Shown here: one piece after another, positions 21,649 through 32,700 of the stretch
Layout of the letters: every line of letters starts with the position of its first letter
Position numbering within the stretch: the stretch's first letter is position 1
Assembly (NCBI GenBank): GCA_004764695.1
Contig: SMSO01000007.1
Coordinates: 1,309,270 to 1,373,269 of the forward strand
Source of the DNA: Schizochytrium sp. TIO01
Lineage: Eukaryota > Sar > Bigyra > Thraustochytrida > Thraustochytriidae
DNA length: 64,000 nt
Direction: 5' to 3'
The notes under the pieces: model-generated
The model's database searches: none
Told to the model about the DNA's origin: nothing
The model's input: only the letters and a program-made list of their open reading frames with translations
Made by a program: the position numbers and the translations under genes

Positions 21649-21995
21649 TTGGAGCTGATGGGTTCTCCAAATACCTCAAAAGAGTTCGCGTTCTTGCTGA
21701 CCTTGAAGATGAGATTCGTCAGACGGGATCTCCACGGATCCGCTTCACCATACACCCCTTTAGCGCAAGAGGGGAAAGTGAAGGGTAACTTATAAAGAAT
21801 TGAACGGTCAAGCAGTCCCCTATGAACCTCCTGCAAGCGAGTCCGGCCGGCCGCCCGCTCGCAGGGCGTTCTCGATTGGACTTTGCGCGTGAGTTTTCCA
21901 GCTTTAATTAGAGTTTATATGAACCATTCCGTACCTGTACCCCTAGCTTTCTACGCTTTCCAATCTTTAGACATGCCGATATTTTGTCCAAGTAC

Positions 21996-22327
21996 TCAAG
22001 TTGTACTAAAACTTCGATCATCACCTGAACAAGATATGTTCTTTGGAGATGCAAAATGTTCATGACGAAAGATCAACAGACGTATATCAACACATGAAGG
22101 AATTGAGACTTGGTGTTGCAGCAGGGGGCTATCATAACCAGGAGACCCTCCAATGACGCTGCGAAGGGCAACGAATTCCGTGATATCCTAGAACAAAGAA
22201 GTTCATTGATTTTCTATATTATTATGAGTCGCTGCTGATTTCTTAAGCATGCTACATCGAGCAATCCGGATACCTCGCGCTGCAGAGCGGTCCCTTTCGC
22301 GGCTTCTCTGCCCACCGTTGCCTTCAT
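21996..22327 (-). CDS. Candidate two-exon small protein (81 aa), unknown
   Basis: Exon 1 is 22327-22274 (ATG start, 18 codons) and exon 2 is 22187-21996. The 86-bp intron begins GTATCC after CGCGAG and ends CTTCTTTGTTCTAG. Both exons are in phase 0 and join without a stop. The joined protein reads as soluble and well balanced (ALQRE|DITEFVALRS across the junction). It lies head to head with the HDAC-like gene, sharing a roughly 580-bp GC-rich intergenic region that would be a bidirectional promoter. No family is recognised. Confidence 0.45.
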
Positions 22328-22908
22328 CGAACCCCTCACGGGACTAGAGTGGGTTTCTAGGAAGTAGGGCGGCGGTCTCTCTCGGTTGAGCGCAACAGGA
22401 GGAAGACTGCGGCAGGATCGCGGTCATCCATTTTCGTTTGCTCTCTCGTTTTTACTCCCTTTCATTCGTTCATCTGCTTGTCCGTCCACTCATAACGGAC
22501 GCAGACGCCCTGCCGCCGTGAATCACTCGCCGCTGAGACATTGACAAAGAACTTGCTATCGCCTGCTGCGAAAGAGGTCTCCGTGTTGAGCAGCTGCAAG
22601 TTCTTCCGGCAAATCCTGGCCATTAGGACGGCCTGGGAAAAACCATCTTGAACTGGAGGAAAAGTACTACACTACATATATTACATACATAGCAGACTGA
22701 GCTGCACAAAACATAAATATCCGCGTTCACGAATAGGAGGATACATAAAATAGTCTGACAGTTATCTCAAGATTGATAGATTGGACACTGGATTTGCAGA
22801 AATAGAAGTTTTGAGGAAAGTAAAATAAACACCTGTTCCTATATCTTGGCGAGATCCGAGGGACTTTTGGCACTGGAAAGACCTATCTTATATACGTAGA
22901 CCTACAAA
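22328..22908. other. putative bidirectional promoter region
   Basis: Between the candidate small minus-strand gene and the plus-strand HDAC-like gene. The first half is clearly more GC-rich than other spacers and the second half AT-rich. No specific site is recognised. Confidence 0.3.
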
Positions 22909-24330
22909 ATGGCCGGTGAGAATAACTTAGCATCTTCTCCTGCAGGAGGTCCTGGTGCCAAGCGCAAGAGATCAGAGTCTGGCGCTGGTTCTGGTGCTGG
23001 GAAAAACTCAAAGGGAACATCTCCTTCTGGCAGCGCTAAAAGCGGCATGAGTCCAAATGGCGTGAGCAACCGCAATGGTGAAGCTTCGAAAGCTGCCAAT
23101 GGGACTGCGATTGATTTGCCGAAGAAACGCGTCGCATACTTCTATGACGCGGAGCTTTCAGTGTATGAGCACAACAGGGGCCACAAGTTTAAGCCCTTCA
23201 GAGCGAAGTTGGCGCATGAGCTCATCGACCAGTACGGCGCATATAAGGATATGATGGATGTGTTGCGCCCTCGTTTAGTCACGCGCACTGACATGGGTCA
23301 ATATCACTCTGATGCATATCTAGAAATTCTGGCCACTGCACAGGCCACTGCGAACAAACGTTTCGGCTGGGCTCCAGAGACTGCTGCTCTCGAGGAGGAC
23401 CCCACTGCACAGCGCAAAGTTGATGAGGTCTTTAAACGCTTCAACATTGAGCTTGATCCTGAAAAGTCCTCAAATGCTGTCTTTCCTGGCGTTCTTGACT
23501 ACTGCCGCCTTTACACAAGTGGTTCAATGGGCTGTGCTTTGCGGCTCACCACGGATGCCGCCGACGTTGCCATCAACTGGTACGGAGGCATGAACCACGC
23601 TCGTGGCTCCCGCGCCCAGGCTGGCTGCTACGTAAACGATTCTGTCCTCGCTACTCTGGAGCTGCTGAAACGCTTCAAGCGGGTCATGTACATCAACTTG
23701 AGTGGCGTTCATGCAGACGCTGTCGAAGAGGCCTTTTACACAACCAACCGCGTAATGACGGTCTCTTTCCACCTTGACGCGAACCACTATCCTCGTGAGT
23801 GGCCGGGAACTGGTTTGATTGAGGATGTTGGGGCCGAAGAAGGCGAAGGTTATGCTGTCAATGTGCCTATGGATCCTGGCATGACTGATGGGATGTTGGT
23901 TTCTACCTTCACAGAGGTCATCTCCAAGGCCATGTCTGTGTATGAACCAGAAGCTATTGTTATGCAGTGCGGAGGCGGTCTTTTATCTACGGAGCGTGGT
24001 GGCGACTTTAACATCACAGAAAAGGGCTATGCGGAATGTGTTCGCCTGGTTCGTGATGCTGATCTTCCGCTGCTCATGTTGGGTGGCAACGGTTCGAATA
24101 TGGCACGCACTGCTCGCATGTGGGCCTACGTGACCATGGTTTTGCTCGGTAAGGAATCACTTCTCAAGGACAATGTTATTCCAGAGCAGGTTCCGAGCAG
24201 GTACTATTTTGAGCCCCTCTTCGAGGTTTATGGTCCTGAGGTGAACATGCCGAACCTCAATTCAGTTGAGCAGAACACTCTTACCAGGAAAAAGGTTGCC
24301 TCCAATCTCAATCGTTTGTTGATCAAATAA
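22909..24330 (+). CDS. Class I histone deacetylase homologue lacking catalytic residues (pseudoenzyme)
   Basis: 473 residues from the ATG at 22909. A basic Ser/Gly-rich N-terminus with a KRKR motif (likely nuclear) precedes the HDAC fold at about 74-440. The fold is well kept: GHKFKPFRAKL, YHSDAYLEIL, INWYGGMNHA, VEEAFYTTNRVMTVSFH, FNITEKGYAECV, PLLMLGGNG. The catalytic machinery is not. Relative to human HDAC1, His140 is Asn229, Asp174 is Asn263, and zinc ligands Asp176, His178 and Asp264 are Ser265, Val267 and Gly357. Transition-state Tyr303 is Ser396. Only His141 (His230) and Asp181 (Asp270) remain. The frame is intact and non-catalytic motifs are conserved, so this is a maintained pseudoenzyme rather than a decayed gene. 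It may act as a scaffold or acetyl-lysine reader in a deacetylase complex. Confidence 0.93.
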   Translation: MAGENNLASSPAGGPGAKRKRSESGAGSGAGKNSKGTSPSGSAKSGMSPNGVSNRNGEASKAANGTAIDLPKKRVAYFYDAELSVYEHNRGHKFKPFRAKLAHELIDQYGAYKDMMDVLRPRLVTRTDMGQYHSDAYLEILATAQATANKRFGWAPETAALEEDPTAQRKVDEVFKRFNIELDPEKSSNAVFPGVLDYCRLYTSGSMGCALRLTTDAADVAINWYGGMNHARGSRAQAGCYVNDSVLATLELLKRFKRVMYINLSGVHADAVEEAFYTTNRVMTVSFHLDANHYPREWPGTGLIEDVGAEEGEGYAVNVPMDPGMTDGMLVSTFTEVISKAMSVYEPEAIVMQCGGGLLSTERGGDFNITEKGYAECVRLVRDADLPLLMLGGNGSNMARTARMWAYVTMVLLGKESLLKDNVIPEQVPSRYYFEPLFEVYGPEVNMPNLNSVEQNTLTRKKVASNLNRLLIK

Positions 24331-25314
24331 ATAAAATATATACTCATGCATTCTATTCCCACGTTTTACCTTCGATTATACATATGATGTGGAAGGTGTA
24401 AAACCTGTGAAAATTCTTTATAAAAATTAACGGGCGAGACACATGACAAGAATTCACAGCTAAAGTTGGAACTGCGACGAATGATTTTCCTTTTGCTCCT
24501 ACCAGCATTCTAAATTATCTTTTAATTAAAAAAGAATGGAGTCAGTACCTGAATAAATTGACAGGTATATTTTCGTAGTTCATTTGTTGCGATGGGTCCA
24601 AAGTGCTTAGGTACTGTCACCTTTGTTGTAAAAAAAAAAAACATACATGAAATCGACAAGGGAGCTTTACAGGTTGATAAAGATAATCGTGTTGTTGAAT
24701 TAAAGAGGTATTTTTAAGTATTATAAGTTTTGTGGTGGTATTTGTTTTCATACGTGAAAAGTTGACCAGGACACTGGAGAACCAGTATCTAACATCAGCA
24801 ATGTTCTGACATGTTAACGCATTGTGAGAGTGTTGCAATTAGTTCATGTCCTCAATTGAGACACCGAGATGTGAATGATTTTCTGGTTTCTGGCCACAAA
24901 GTTTGTTGATACGTGTTATCTTGTTCATTTGGCAATGAAAGGCATCATGGGTCTCGAAGCAAAAGAGAAACATAGCAAAGTAAAGAAGCAGGGCAGGGAA
25001 GAAATGAAATAAGAGCAGTCAAATGCACCTGGGCCCGCAGAAGTCAAGGGGCCAACCTGAAATATCCGATTCTGTTGCCAAGACTGAACGTTGAATTGTC
25101 CAATATATCGTTTGATCTGGGCCAGATAGGAAGATGACCGAGTATCTACATAACCCACTGAGGAATCGTTTGCAAGTAGTCAGCTCTCTTATCAGGGGCA
25201 CGTATTTATAGTCATTTCCATTGAAAGATGTAGGTAGAATTTGGCCACAATGATCTTCAGCATGAATCTTATAGATTGCGCAGATTCCTAGCATGGGTTT
25301 CGCAGTATCTTTAA
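24331..25314. other. intergenic region with a possible 3' exon
   Basis: AT-rich, including an A/T palindrome at 24515-24531 and a poly-A run near 24630. On the minus strand 24952-24839 is open for 37 codons, reads like coding sequence (QMNKITRINKL, ending VSIEDMN) and is preceded by a pyrimidine-rich stretch ending in AG. It could be a last exon of the 67-residue gene upstream (possible donor at about 25320) or a separate gene. Neither is certain. Confidence 0.3.
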
Positions 25315-25518
25315 TTAGCGTACGAATCTGACAAAGTACATGTAATAGAGCACCACCATGACCTGGAAGAGCAATACCGCAGGGATCACGAGCCGCGCCA
25401 CGTGGAGCTCCTCGTTCTGAATGAAGAAGAGCACGACCACCAGCACCGCAAAAAGAAGCTTGAACAAGATCTTCTGCCCCGCCGACGCCTTTGCCGCAGC
25501 CGTACTAGAGTCCGCCAT
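25315..25518 (-). CDS. 67-residue two-transmembrane microprotein, unknown
   Basis: The frame extends upstream to 25638, but the ATG at 25518 has a strong context (AGCAAGATGGCGG) and is the likely start. A short Ala/Ser/Lys-rich N-terminus is followed by TM1 at about 18-33, a polar hairpin loop (QNEELHVAR) and TM2 at about 43-62, ending RFVR. A hairpin with both ends in the cytosol is likely. It may have a further 3' exon (see the spacer at 24331-25314). I recognise no family. Candidates include small ER or mitochondrial assembly factors. Confidence 0.55.
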   Translation of the reverse strand: MADSSTAAAKASAGQKILFKLLFAVLVVVLFFIQNEELHVARLVIPAVLLFQVMVVLYYMYFVRFVR

Positions 25519-26182
25519 CTTGCTACGCGACAGGGATTGTTCGAAGATCTCCACACGCAAACCTTCGTTCCCACTCGGGCTTTGTGGAGCGGTTTGCCGT
25601 CGCTTTGAGCGAGAACGGTCAATCAATTGATCAAGCAATTGAAATATTTTTTATTTATTTTTTATCCTTCTCGTAAAGGGTTTTTTAAACAGGTATTAGG
25701 ATCTTGAGGGTCAAAGGTCTTTCTTGAAATAAAGAGATGGTCTTGGCTGAGAAGACGGCCTTCTCGGGTTTTCACTTATGGATTCTGGCACATTAAACAT
25801 TGACCTCCAAAGCCTTTGTTGCGCTAGAAAACAAAGCTAAACATTATGTAAAGAAAGTAATTGGTATCGTGTGGGCTCATAGTTTTGTTTTCTGTTTTTT
25901 TTTTTTTTTTAGGAGGGGGGGAACAGAAAAAAAAATGTTGATCTTGTTTTTCCAATCTCGCATGCTGATATCGAGTTCAATAGCCAAAATGAACTTTAAA
26001 CTATTCTTCAAAACAACTGTGGCAAACGATGACGGAGATGCGGAGTCCGTGTTTTGTTGTGATCAAAAGTAAAGATGATCTTTGTATGTGATCTCAAATG
26101 AACCTGGATACAGAATTCTAACAATTTCCGTGTCACGTTCTAGTGGGTCTCCTCCACATTAGACCAATAGCCAGTGATAGGT
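25519..26182. other. intergenic spacer
   Basis: AT-rich, with a T15 run followed by a G run at about 25895-25920 and then A9. No coding signal is visible. Confidence 0.5.
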
Positions 26183-28075
26183 CTACTCAAGCTCTGCGTC
26201 TGCTTCGTCTTTTTCATCATTGGTTTCGTCTTCTCCGTCAGCATCGGCAGATTCATCATCGTCGTTGTCATCGAGTATTTTTTTTGCGAGATGGAGGTGG
26301 GTCTCAAGAATTTCCTTTCGGGCGATTCTATAGATCATGGCGGCGCGAAGTCGAGGTGGAATACTCGGGTCTACTTCGAGAGTGGCCAGATCTTGTTCCA
26401 AGCTTGTGCTTTGCTGCTCCAATTCGGCCTCGAGAAGGTCTACGAGGTCATCGAGTGCCGTGAGTTCTGTTTCGACCGATACAGAATCCTTTGGTAGAAT
26501 GGAATCCAGCGTCATACCAGTGTTTCTAGAGGAGAAAGGCACAAATTGGGACATGGAAGAATCCGGATTTTGGCTTATGGGGTCTCGAACTCTTGTCTGC
26601 AATGCATGAAATTCTTCAGATGTGAGCCACGAGAACCGCAGAAAAGCAAGCAATTCTGGATGTACTTGCGGCGTTTTAGATGTCGATTTGCAGAAAGGCT
26701 CGAGGCGAAAAGACCGGAAGCGTGTCATACCGAGAGAACGCAGAAAATCGCTTTTGGCATCATATTCGGGGACATCGGGCTCCATGCGTACGTGAATTTT
26801 GTAAGAGTCCCACTCATTGTTTTCGAGACAAAATCCATACTCTAGCAAAAGGAAACTGTTTGACCTCCGTCCGTAGCTATTGAAAGCTTCCTCACCAGCA
26901 CCGTAACGATTTGAGCCGCTAGGGAATAATCTAAAACATGCCTCCTGGCACTGCAGAGAATCGTTGTTCAACGCGCAAACCTCTTCCTTAAGTTCCATTG
27001 ACGCTAATCCTGCGGAGATAGAATTCTCCACTGCTGGGTGAGCGGAAGTCTTACAGGTGCTATTGCTTCCAGCGGTCTCCTCTTCCTGACCCACCTTGGT
27101 TTTCAAGTTAGGTGTTTGCTCAGCCTCGCGAGCTTGACTTCTCTCTTCGCATCCATCATTTTGGGCATCGCCTTTAACTGAGTTCTGATGTTGACTGGGC
27201 TCGTGGTCTTTGCTAATAGTTTGTGTAGCACTAGATATACTCTCAAGTTTGTTTTTCTTCTCTTTGAGCGTTGCGGCATAAATGGACGGCCGAGATGTAA
27301 GATCATACTTAACAGGAACATTGGCGTGGTTCAAACAGTCCGCAAATGGAACCATTGCGGTCCATGGCAAGCGACGACCGAATGCTCGCGATTGAATAAC
27401 CATCCATGCCCACTTGAATAACTCAAGAGAGTAGTCTCCGAGGTTCAGTCCAGCCGTCTCGAAAGCCTCTGCAGCCTGCAAATATAACCGTTCTAAGGAA
27501 GCCGGACGGCGTCGAGCCTCGCCAACAATTTCGCGATCTTGCAGCTCCAATTGTTCTTGATGAGACCATTCACCAATGCCACCTGGCACAGGCAAAATTT
27601 GCAAATAAGGGTGCCAAAATGAGTCTTTGCCGCGAAGTCGTTCATGCATAAGGAAGACAGCAATAACAAGGTCATCGTCCGCAGTGAAAAAGTGCCATTT
27701 GGCCTGATATACAGGCTGCAAAGCTGCACATCCGAAGCAAACAGAAGGGTAAATCATAAGGCTCTGAGGAATCTCCAACATAGGTTCGTTAGGTTCAATG
27801 TCAACCACAGCGACTGCTCCACGCACACCCGAAATTGTTGCTCGCGAGGGCCAGTCGAGTTTGTCAATCTGAGCTCCATTTTCACGAAGCCAAGCGAGAA
27901 ACTCTTCCTCATGAGCAGAAGTCACGACCTCCGTGCCATCATCGCAGTCAGCGACAGCAACCTCATTTGGGTTGGCGCCGACATTTCCATGAACTTCAAC
28001 CTTAGTCGAGGCGACGGCGTCTAAGGTCGCCATGGAAGCCGTCGGCGCCGAGGATTGCGCCACACAGAACTCCAT
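26183..28075 (-). CDS. SET-domain lysine/histidine methyltransferase, SETD3/Rubisco-LSMT type
   Basis: 630 residues from the ATG at 28075; a TTG lies five codons upstream, and an ATG at 28033 in a strong context is an alternative start. The split SET domain runs from about residue 70 to 445. Visible elements are GVRGAVAVVDIEPNEPMLEIP (start of SET), WAWMVIQSRAF, PFADCLNHA (the NHxx SAM-binding motif, here NHA) and RRSNSFLLLEYGFCL. A poorly conserved 110-residue acidic insert (about 285-395) separates the SET halves and is longer than usual. The C-terminal substrate-binding region is helical and ends in an Asp/Glu-rich tail. Family members methylate actin His73, Rubisco or other non-histone proteins; the substrate cannot be read from the sequence. 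Confidence 0.88.
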   Translation of the reverse strand: MEFCVAQSSAPTASMATLDAVASTKVEVHGNVGANPNEVAVADCDDGTEVVTSAHEEEFLAWLRENGAQIDKLDWPSRATISGVRGAVAVVDIEPNEPMLEIPQSLMIYPSVCFGCAALQPVYQAKWHFFTADDDLVIAVFLMHERLRGKDSFWHPYLQILPVPGGIGEWSHQEQLELQDREIVGEARRRPASLERLYLQAAEAFETAGLNLGDYSLELFKWAWMVIQSRAFGRRLPWTAMVPFADCLNHANVPVKYDLTSRPSIYAATLKEKKNKLESISSATQTISKDHEPSQHQNSVKGDAQNDGCEERSQAREAEQTPNLKTKVGQEEETAGSNSTCKTSAHPAVENSISAGLASMELKEEVCALNNDSLQCQEACFRLFPSGSNRYGAGEEAFNSYGRRSNSFLLLEYGFCLENNEWDSYKIHVRMEPDVPEYDAKSDFLRSLGMTRFRSFRLEPFCKSTSKTPQVHPELLAFLRFSWLTSEEFHALQTRVRDPISQNPDSSMSQFVPFSSRNTGMTLDSILPKDSVSVETELTALDDLVDLLEAELEQQSTSLEQDLATLEVDPSIPPRLRAAMIYRIARKEILETHLHLAKKILDDNDDDESADADGEDETNDEKDEADAELE

Positions 28076-29727
28076 CTGTGCACCAAACAATCGCGGAGCG
28101 CTGCGTTCGGTCTTGAGAAGCCTTGCTACGTTGTTTTCTGTTCTCCTTAGCGTGATCCCTATCCGTGCCTGCCAAGGCGCTGGTTGATCGTGTTATGAAC
28201 TCTACGTTTTGCAGCTTGCGCACCTTGCAAGGCTTTAAGGAGCTCTTTGTGCAATATGGGGGTAGACCAACCTTTGTGAGGACTATCAAAATATGTAACA
28301 CAATTCGCGAGATGTACCACTGGCGAAGCTGAATGCCTGCAAGAATCAAGCAACCCGCTTTGGGGGATGGGCTAGAGATTGGTTCTTGTTTCAAGCACCA
28401 CAGATTGGTTGGACTTGCTCGAGGTCTGATAGAATTTGGCGAGAAAGCGCAGAGAAATGTTACTGTTACAATTAGGTCAGGTGTGCTTGGTACAAGAAAC
28501 AAGCGACGCAAGCAAGCAAAGCGAGCAAACAAGCAAGCAAAGTAAGCAGCATCGTCCTGGCTGAACGAATGCATCAAAGTTTGTAGCTTTCCATGGTTCC
28601 GCAAGAAACCAAACTTAGCTTCTGCTGACGACTCATACTTATGAAATTAGCAATTCGCATTGATCGATTGATTGATTGATTGATTGATTCTGTCTCAAGA
28701 TATCGTCCCTAAACCGTTCCTGCAATATGGGCTAATGGACCATTTACTTCAAAGGCTGCTTTGGGGCAACAGGAGTTGTGTGATGGCGTTCCAGCCCAAT
28801 TGTCGTTTCCCTTCTTCCCAGGCTTAGTCCTTTCTCAGGCTGTGCATGTGCATCTCGAGAACTGCCTTCAAGTTCTTCAAAATCAACCAATCACCGATTC
28901 AATCACTCAATCATCAATCGCAATTTCTTACATACATCACATCACTTAAGCACATTAAATAAACGTTTTAAATTCTCTAATCCACAGCAAAAAGAGACGG
29001 ATCAAAGAGCAAAGAGTCCGCATTTAAAACTAAAGGTTATGGTCGCCTCCTAACCTAAACTGTATAATTATGGCCGTACAAGCTGTTGCACTACAGTAGT
29101 AGTATTGTACAGTAAGCGTCTACCTACTGGAAACACTGAGGAGAGTATTTTCATTTATCACCTATTTATATGATACATGCTTTTTTTCTTTTCTTTTAAT
29201 TTAAAAAAAAAAGCAATTAAAAGAAACGTGCTATCATTCGCACATATGTGATATGTATTTTTCTACTAAAGTTAAAAAAGGTTAAAAAGAAAAGAAAAAA
29301 AGAAAAACAGAATTAAGAAATATAGTGCGTATAGATTTTATTTTTCGTAAACGCGAACACATAAGATTAGTATAAACGAAGTCGTATGTGCTTTTAGGCG
29401 CATAAAGAACAGAACACTTTAAAATCATCTTTTCAAGGTCTGTTGGTCGTACGTAATAAATGATGGAGGACACTCAAAAGAGAAAGAAAAAGAAAAAATC
29501 GAAAAGAAAAAACGAAAAGAAAGGAAAGATAGATCGAAGAACGTAAGTTTCCTATTCGAGAGGTCGCAGAGCCAAAACAGCAGCAATTACATACAGCGCG
29601 CAGCTCGCCACTTCGCAGAGTCTGCATTGCTAAAGGGCCTCCTGACGCGTGTGGATTCAGGTGGGTGCGTGCTTCCTGCTCTATTCTCGCACTCTGTGTC
29701 GTCTATTCTCCTCCGCGGTAACGTGGA
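28076..29727. other. intergenic region between divergent genes
   Basis: About 1.65 kb. It contains CAAG-type repeats at 28497-28543, a (TGAT)n tract at 28665-28689, an A/T palindrome near 29188-29220 and purine runs at 29280-29310 and 29470-29530. A minus-strand frame at 28002-28604 overlaps the SET start out of frame and is not called. A short basic frame from the ATG at 29460 ends in a perfect donor (AAC|GTAAGT at about 29541), which may mark a 5' leader intron of the Kelch gene. Confidence 0.4.
28665..28689. repeat. (TGAT)n microsatellite
   Basis: Six tandem copies of a TGAT-type tetranucleotide in the divergent intergenic region. Confidence 0.85.
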
Positions 29728-32700
29728 ATGGAGACCTTCTCCGCTTGGTCCCAGGACCCTCCGGCACCTGATGAAAATACCTCCACGTCCAGCGCGGATG
29801 GTGACGACGCATACAGCACCAATTCATCAGCGAACCCCATGGAGGCCTCTCTAACCGAGCCTGGCGGTGCTGAGGACGCCTACGTTTTCGACGAGCTCAG
29901 GCGCAGTCTCGGGCCCAGCACCAACACCAACAGCGACACGGGCAGCGACTCAGAGAACGCTAACAGCAACGAAAGATTAACCATGGATATGGGGAGCATT
30001 CTTGGTCGCCGTACGCTAGGGCAGTATTTGAGTGAGGATACAACTGGTGCTGAAACGGGAGATGATGCTGATGATGATGATGAATTGGACGACGACGATG
30101 AGGAGGATGGAGAACTTGTGACATCAGGGAAGAGCTTGGGCGGCCTGGGCCAAGGGATGGGAGACGGGAACATGCTGTTTACAGGTGACCAGTGCTGGAA
30201 GCAGGTTAAAGTAAACCAATATGATGGAGAGATTCCGTCGCAAAGGTCTTTGCATACGGCAGTAGCATATCAACAAAGCATGTATATTTTTGGAGGGTAT
30301 ACGGGTCGCGAGAGAGTCAATAAACTACACAGGTTTGATTTCCTTAGCTCGACGTGGCATGCGTTGGACGATGCGACGGGTGAGCTGCCTGTGGCCAGGG
30401 ATCGACACACTGGCGTTGTGGTTGAGGACTACATGCTCATATTCGGGGGTTATGACGGAATGCTGCGTTGCCATGATACCCACGCGTATGATTTCCGCAA
30501 CAATCGCTGGCTTCCCATCGAGCTTGATACCGCACTTATGCCTTCCCCAAGACATAGCCATGCAGCTTGCTCCTTTGGCAAGAAAATGTATGTCACTTGC
30601 GGCTACGACGGATCGTATCGAAACGACCTCTACGAGTTTCGTGTGAAAAACCTTGTTGAGAGAGGTGTAAATGACGGCGAATCCCCTGACGATACCAGGC
30701 CTCGCCTGCATGGTGAGTGGCGCAAGATCCTAGCCAAGGGCCGCTTTCCCCAAGCTCGTTACCGCGCAACTTGTTGCGTACACGCGTCGCAGCAAAGCTC
30801 TCCGAAAATCGTGCTCTTCGGAGGGCACAACGGTCTCGTGCACCTTAATTGCACGCATATCTTTGATATTGGAACCGAGACATGGTCTAGTCTCCGTACG
30901 ACGGGATCTGTTCCACTTCCACGTGATTCTCACTGTGCTGTTATGTACGGGGACAATATGCTTGTTTTCGGCGGATCTTGCGGGCAACCGCTCAATGATT
31001 TTTCTTTCCTCAATATGACAACTTATGAGTGGAAGCCTGTAAGCGGGGACTCCTGGACCCCGTCGGCTCGCTTTTGTGCATCTGCGGTACTGCATGATGG
31101 AAGTTTCTACCTTTTTGGTGGCTACGACTCTACGGAACGTCTCCGGGATATTCATCGTTTTAATTTCGCCGCTTCTCTTTGTGCTGTTGGCCGCAGTACT
31201 CTCATTGATGACTTTGGGGCGAGCTTTAAACAAGATTATTTGAGCGACATGGTTTTTGAGGCAGATGGACTTGTGATTCCAGCACATCGCGTCTTTTGCA
31301 CTCGCTGTTCTAATATTCTTCAGGACCTTGAAAGCGGTCCGGACAGCAACGGCAGCGAACCTGAAAAGGAAGGTCGTCGATTAATCAGTACGCTCCAAGC
31401 ACAGGGGGCTGTGCGTAATCAATATAAAAAAGACGCCAAGGGCCGCTGGATCGTCGAGCTTCCCAAGAATCTTAGTTTGGCCAATATTGATGCCTTTCTG
31501 GGCTACCTGTATACTGATAAAATTCCTCTGAGTTCACAAACGATGGCATTAGAGATTTTTGCTTTAGCAGACCACTATGCTGTGAAACGCTTGAAAAAGA
31601 TCTGTTTGAATTACATCTCTACCCATCTTAGAGTGGATACTGCCGCCCATATTTTCCAGGCTGCTGATCTCCACAAAATGAGAGAGCTACGTGAGCGGAC
31701 GTTGAATTTCATTTTGCGAAATTTTGACGCAGTATCTAAGACAGATGCGTTTGAAGAAATGGGCCGCATTAATGTTGAACTTGTTTTTGAAGTTTTGCGC
31801 AACCGAGGGGATGAGGTGCACAATGCCACCCCGGAGGAATCTCCTACGGGAGTAGCAGGCTCTATGGACAATCTCATGAGCGATAATGTTTCGTTCACTG
31901 CCTCAATGACAACCCCTCCGGGAAGCATGACTGGAATTTCGAGCGAGACTGGTGCATCCATAGCTCCATACACTGAGCGTGCTCGCCAATGGGTGCCCGT
32001 AGGCATCGAAGATGATACAAACTCTCCAGGCAAGCGCTCTTTGCATGCCATGGCTGTACATAAGGATACCATTTTGCTATTCGGAGGTTATAACGGGCGT
32101 GCTCGCGTGAACGATTTTTTTCAATTCCCTCTAAGGACAAGGCGCTGGGAAATTGTTCCTGTCGCCCCATCTTCTGGTCCACCGCCAAGTGCGCGCGATC
32201 GGCATGCCATAATGCAACTTGACGATCGTCTTTGGGTGTTTGGAGGTTATAATGGCCAATCCCGGGTGAATGAACTTCATGCTTTCAATTTGCGGTCTCA
32301 CGAGTGGCTTGAAATTCCTGAGAGCAGTACGACTCCGTCGCCGCGCCACTCGCACAGCGGGTGCTCTGTTCCTTCTCGTCACTGCTTCTATATTTTTGGT
32401 GGTTATGATGGCAGCTACCTAAATGACTTATACGAATTCGATGGAAATAAATTACAATGGCGTCTGATGGAAGTGAAGGGCGGGAAACCACCCTCGCCAA
32501 GGTATCGCGCGACTCTTGTGTCAATGGGGAACTATCTTGTTTGTGCCATGGGCCATGATGGCTACCGGCACCTCAGTGACCTTTACACATTCAATCTCAG
32601 TACTCAGGAGTGGTCGCAACTGTCTACTTCAGGACCTAGCCCTGCCCCACGAGACTCACATACTGCATGCGCGTTGAGTTCAACACAGATGATCATCTTT

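Noticed and set aside
22909-24330. HDAC-like gene as a decayed pseudogene
   Set aside because: The frame is intact from start to stop and the non-catalytic motifs of the fold are well conserved.
28002-28604. 200-codon minus-strand frame overlapping the SET gene start
   Set aside because: Out of frame with the clear SET coding sequence; Arg/Ser/Leu-rich with no domain, and partly made of CAAG-type repeats.
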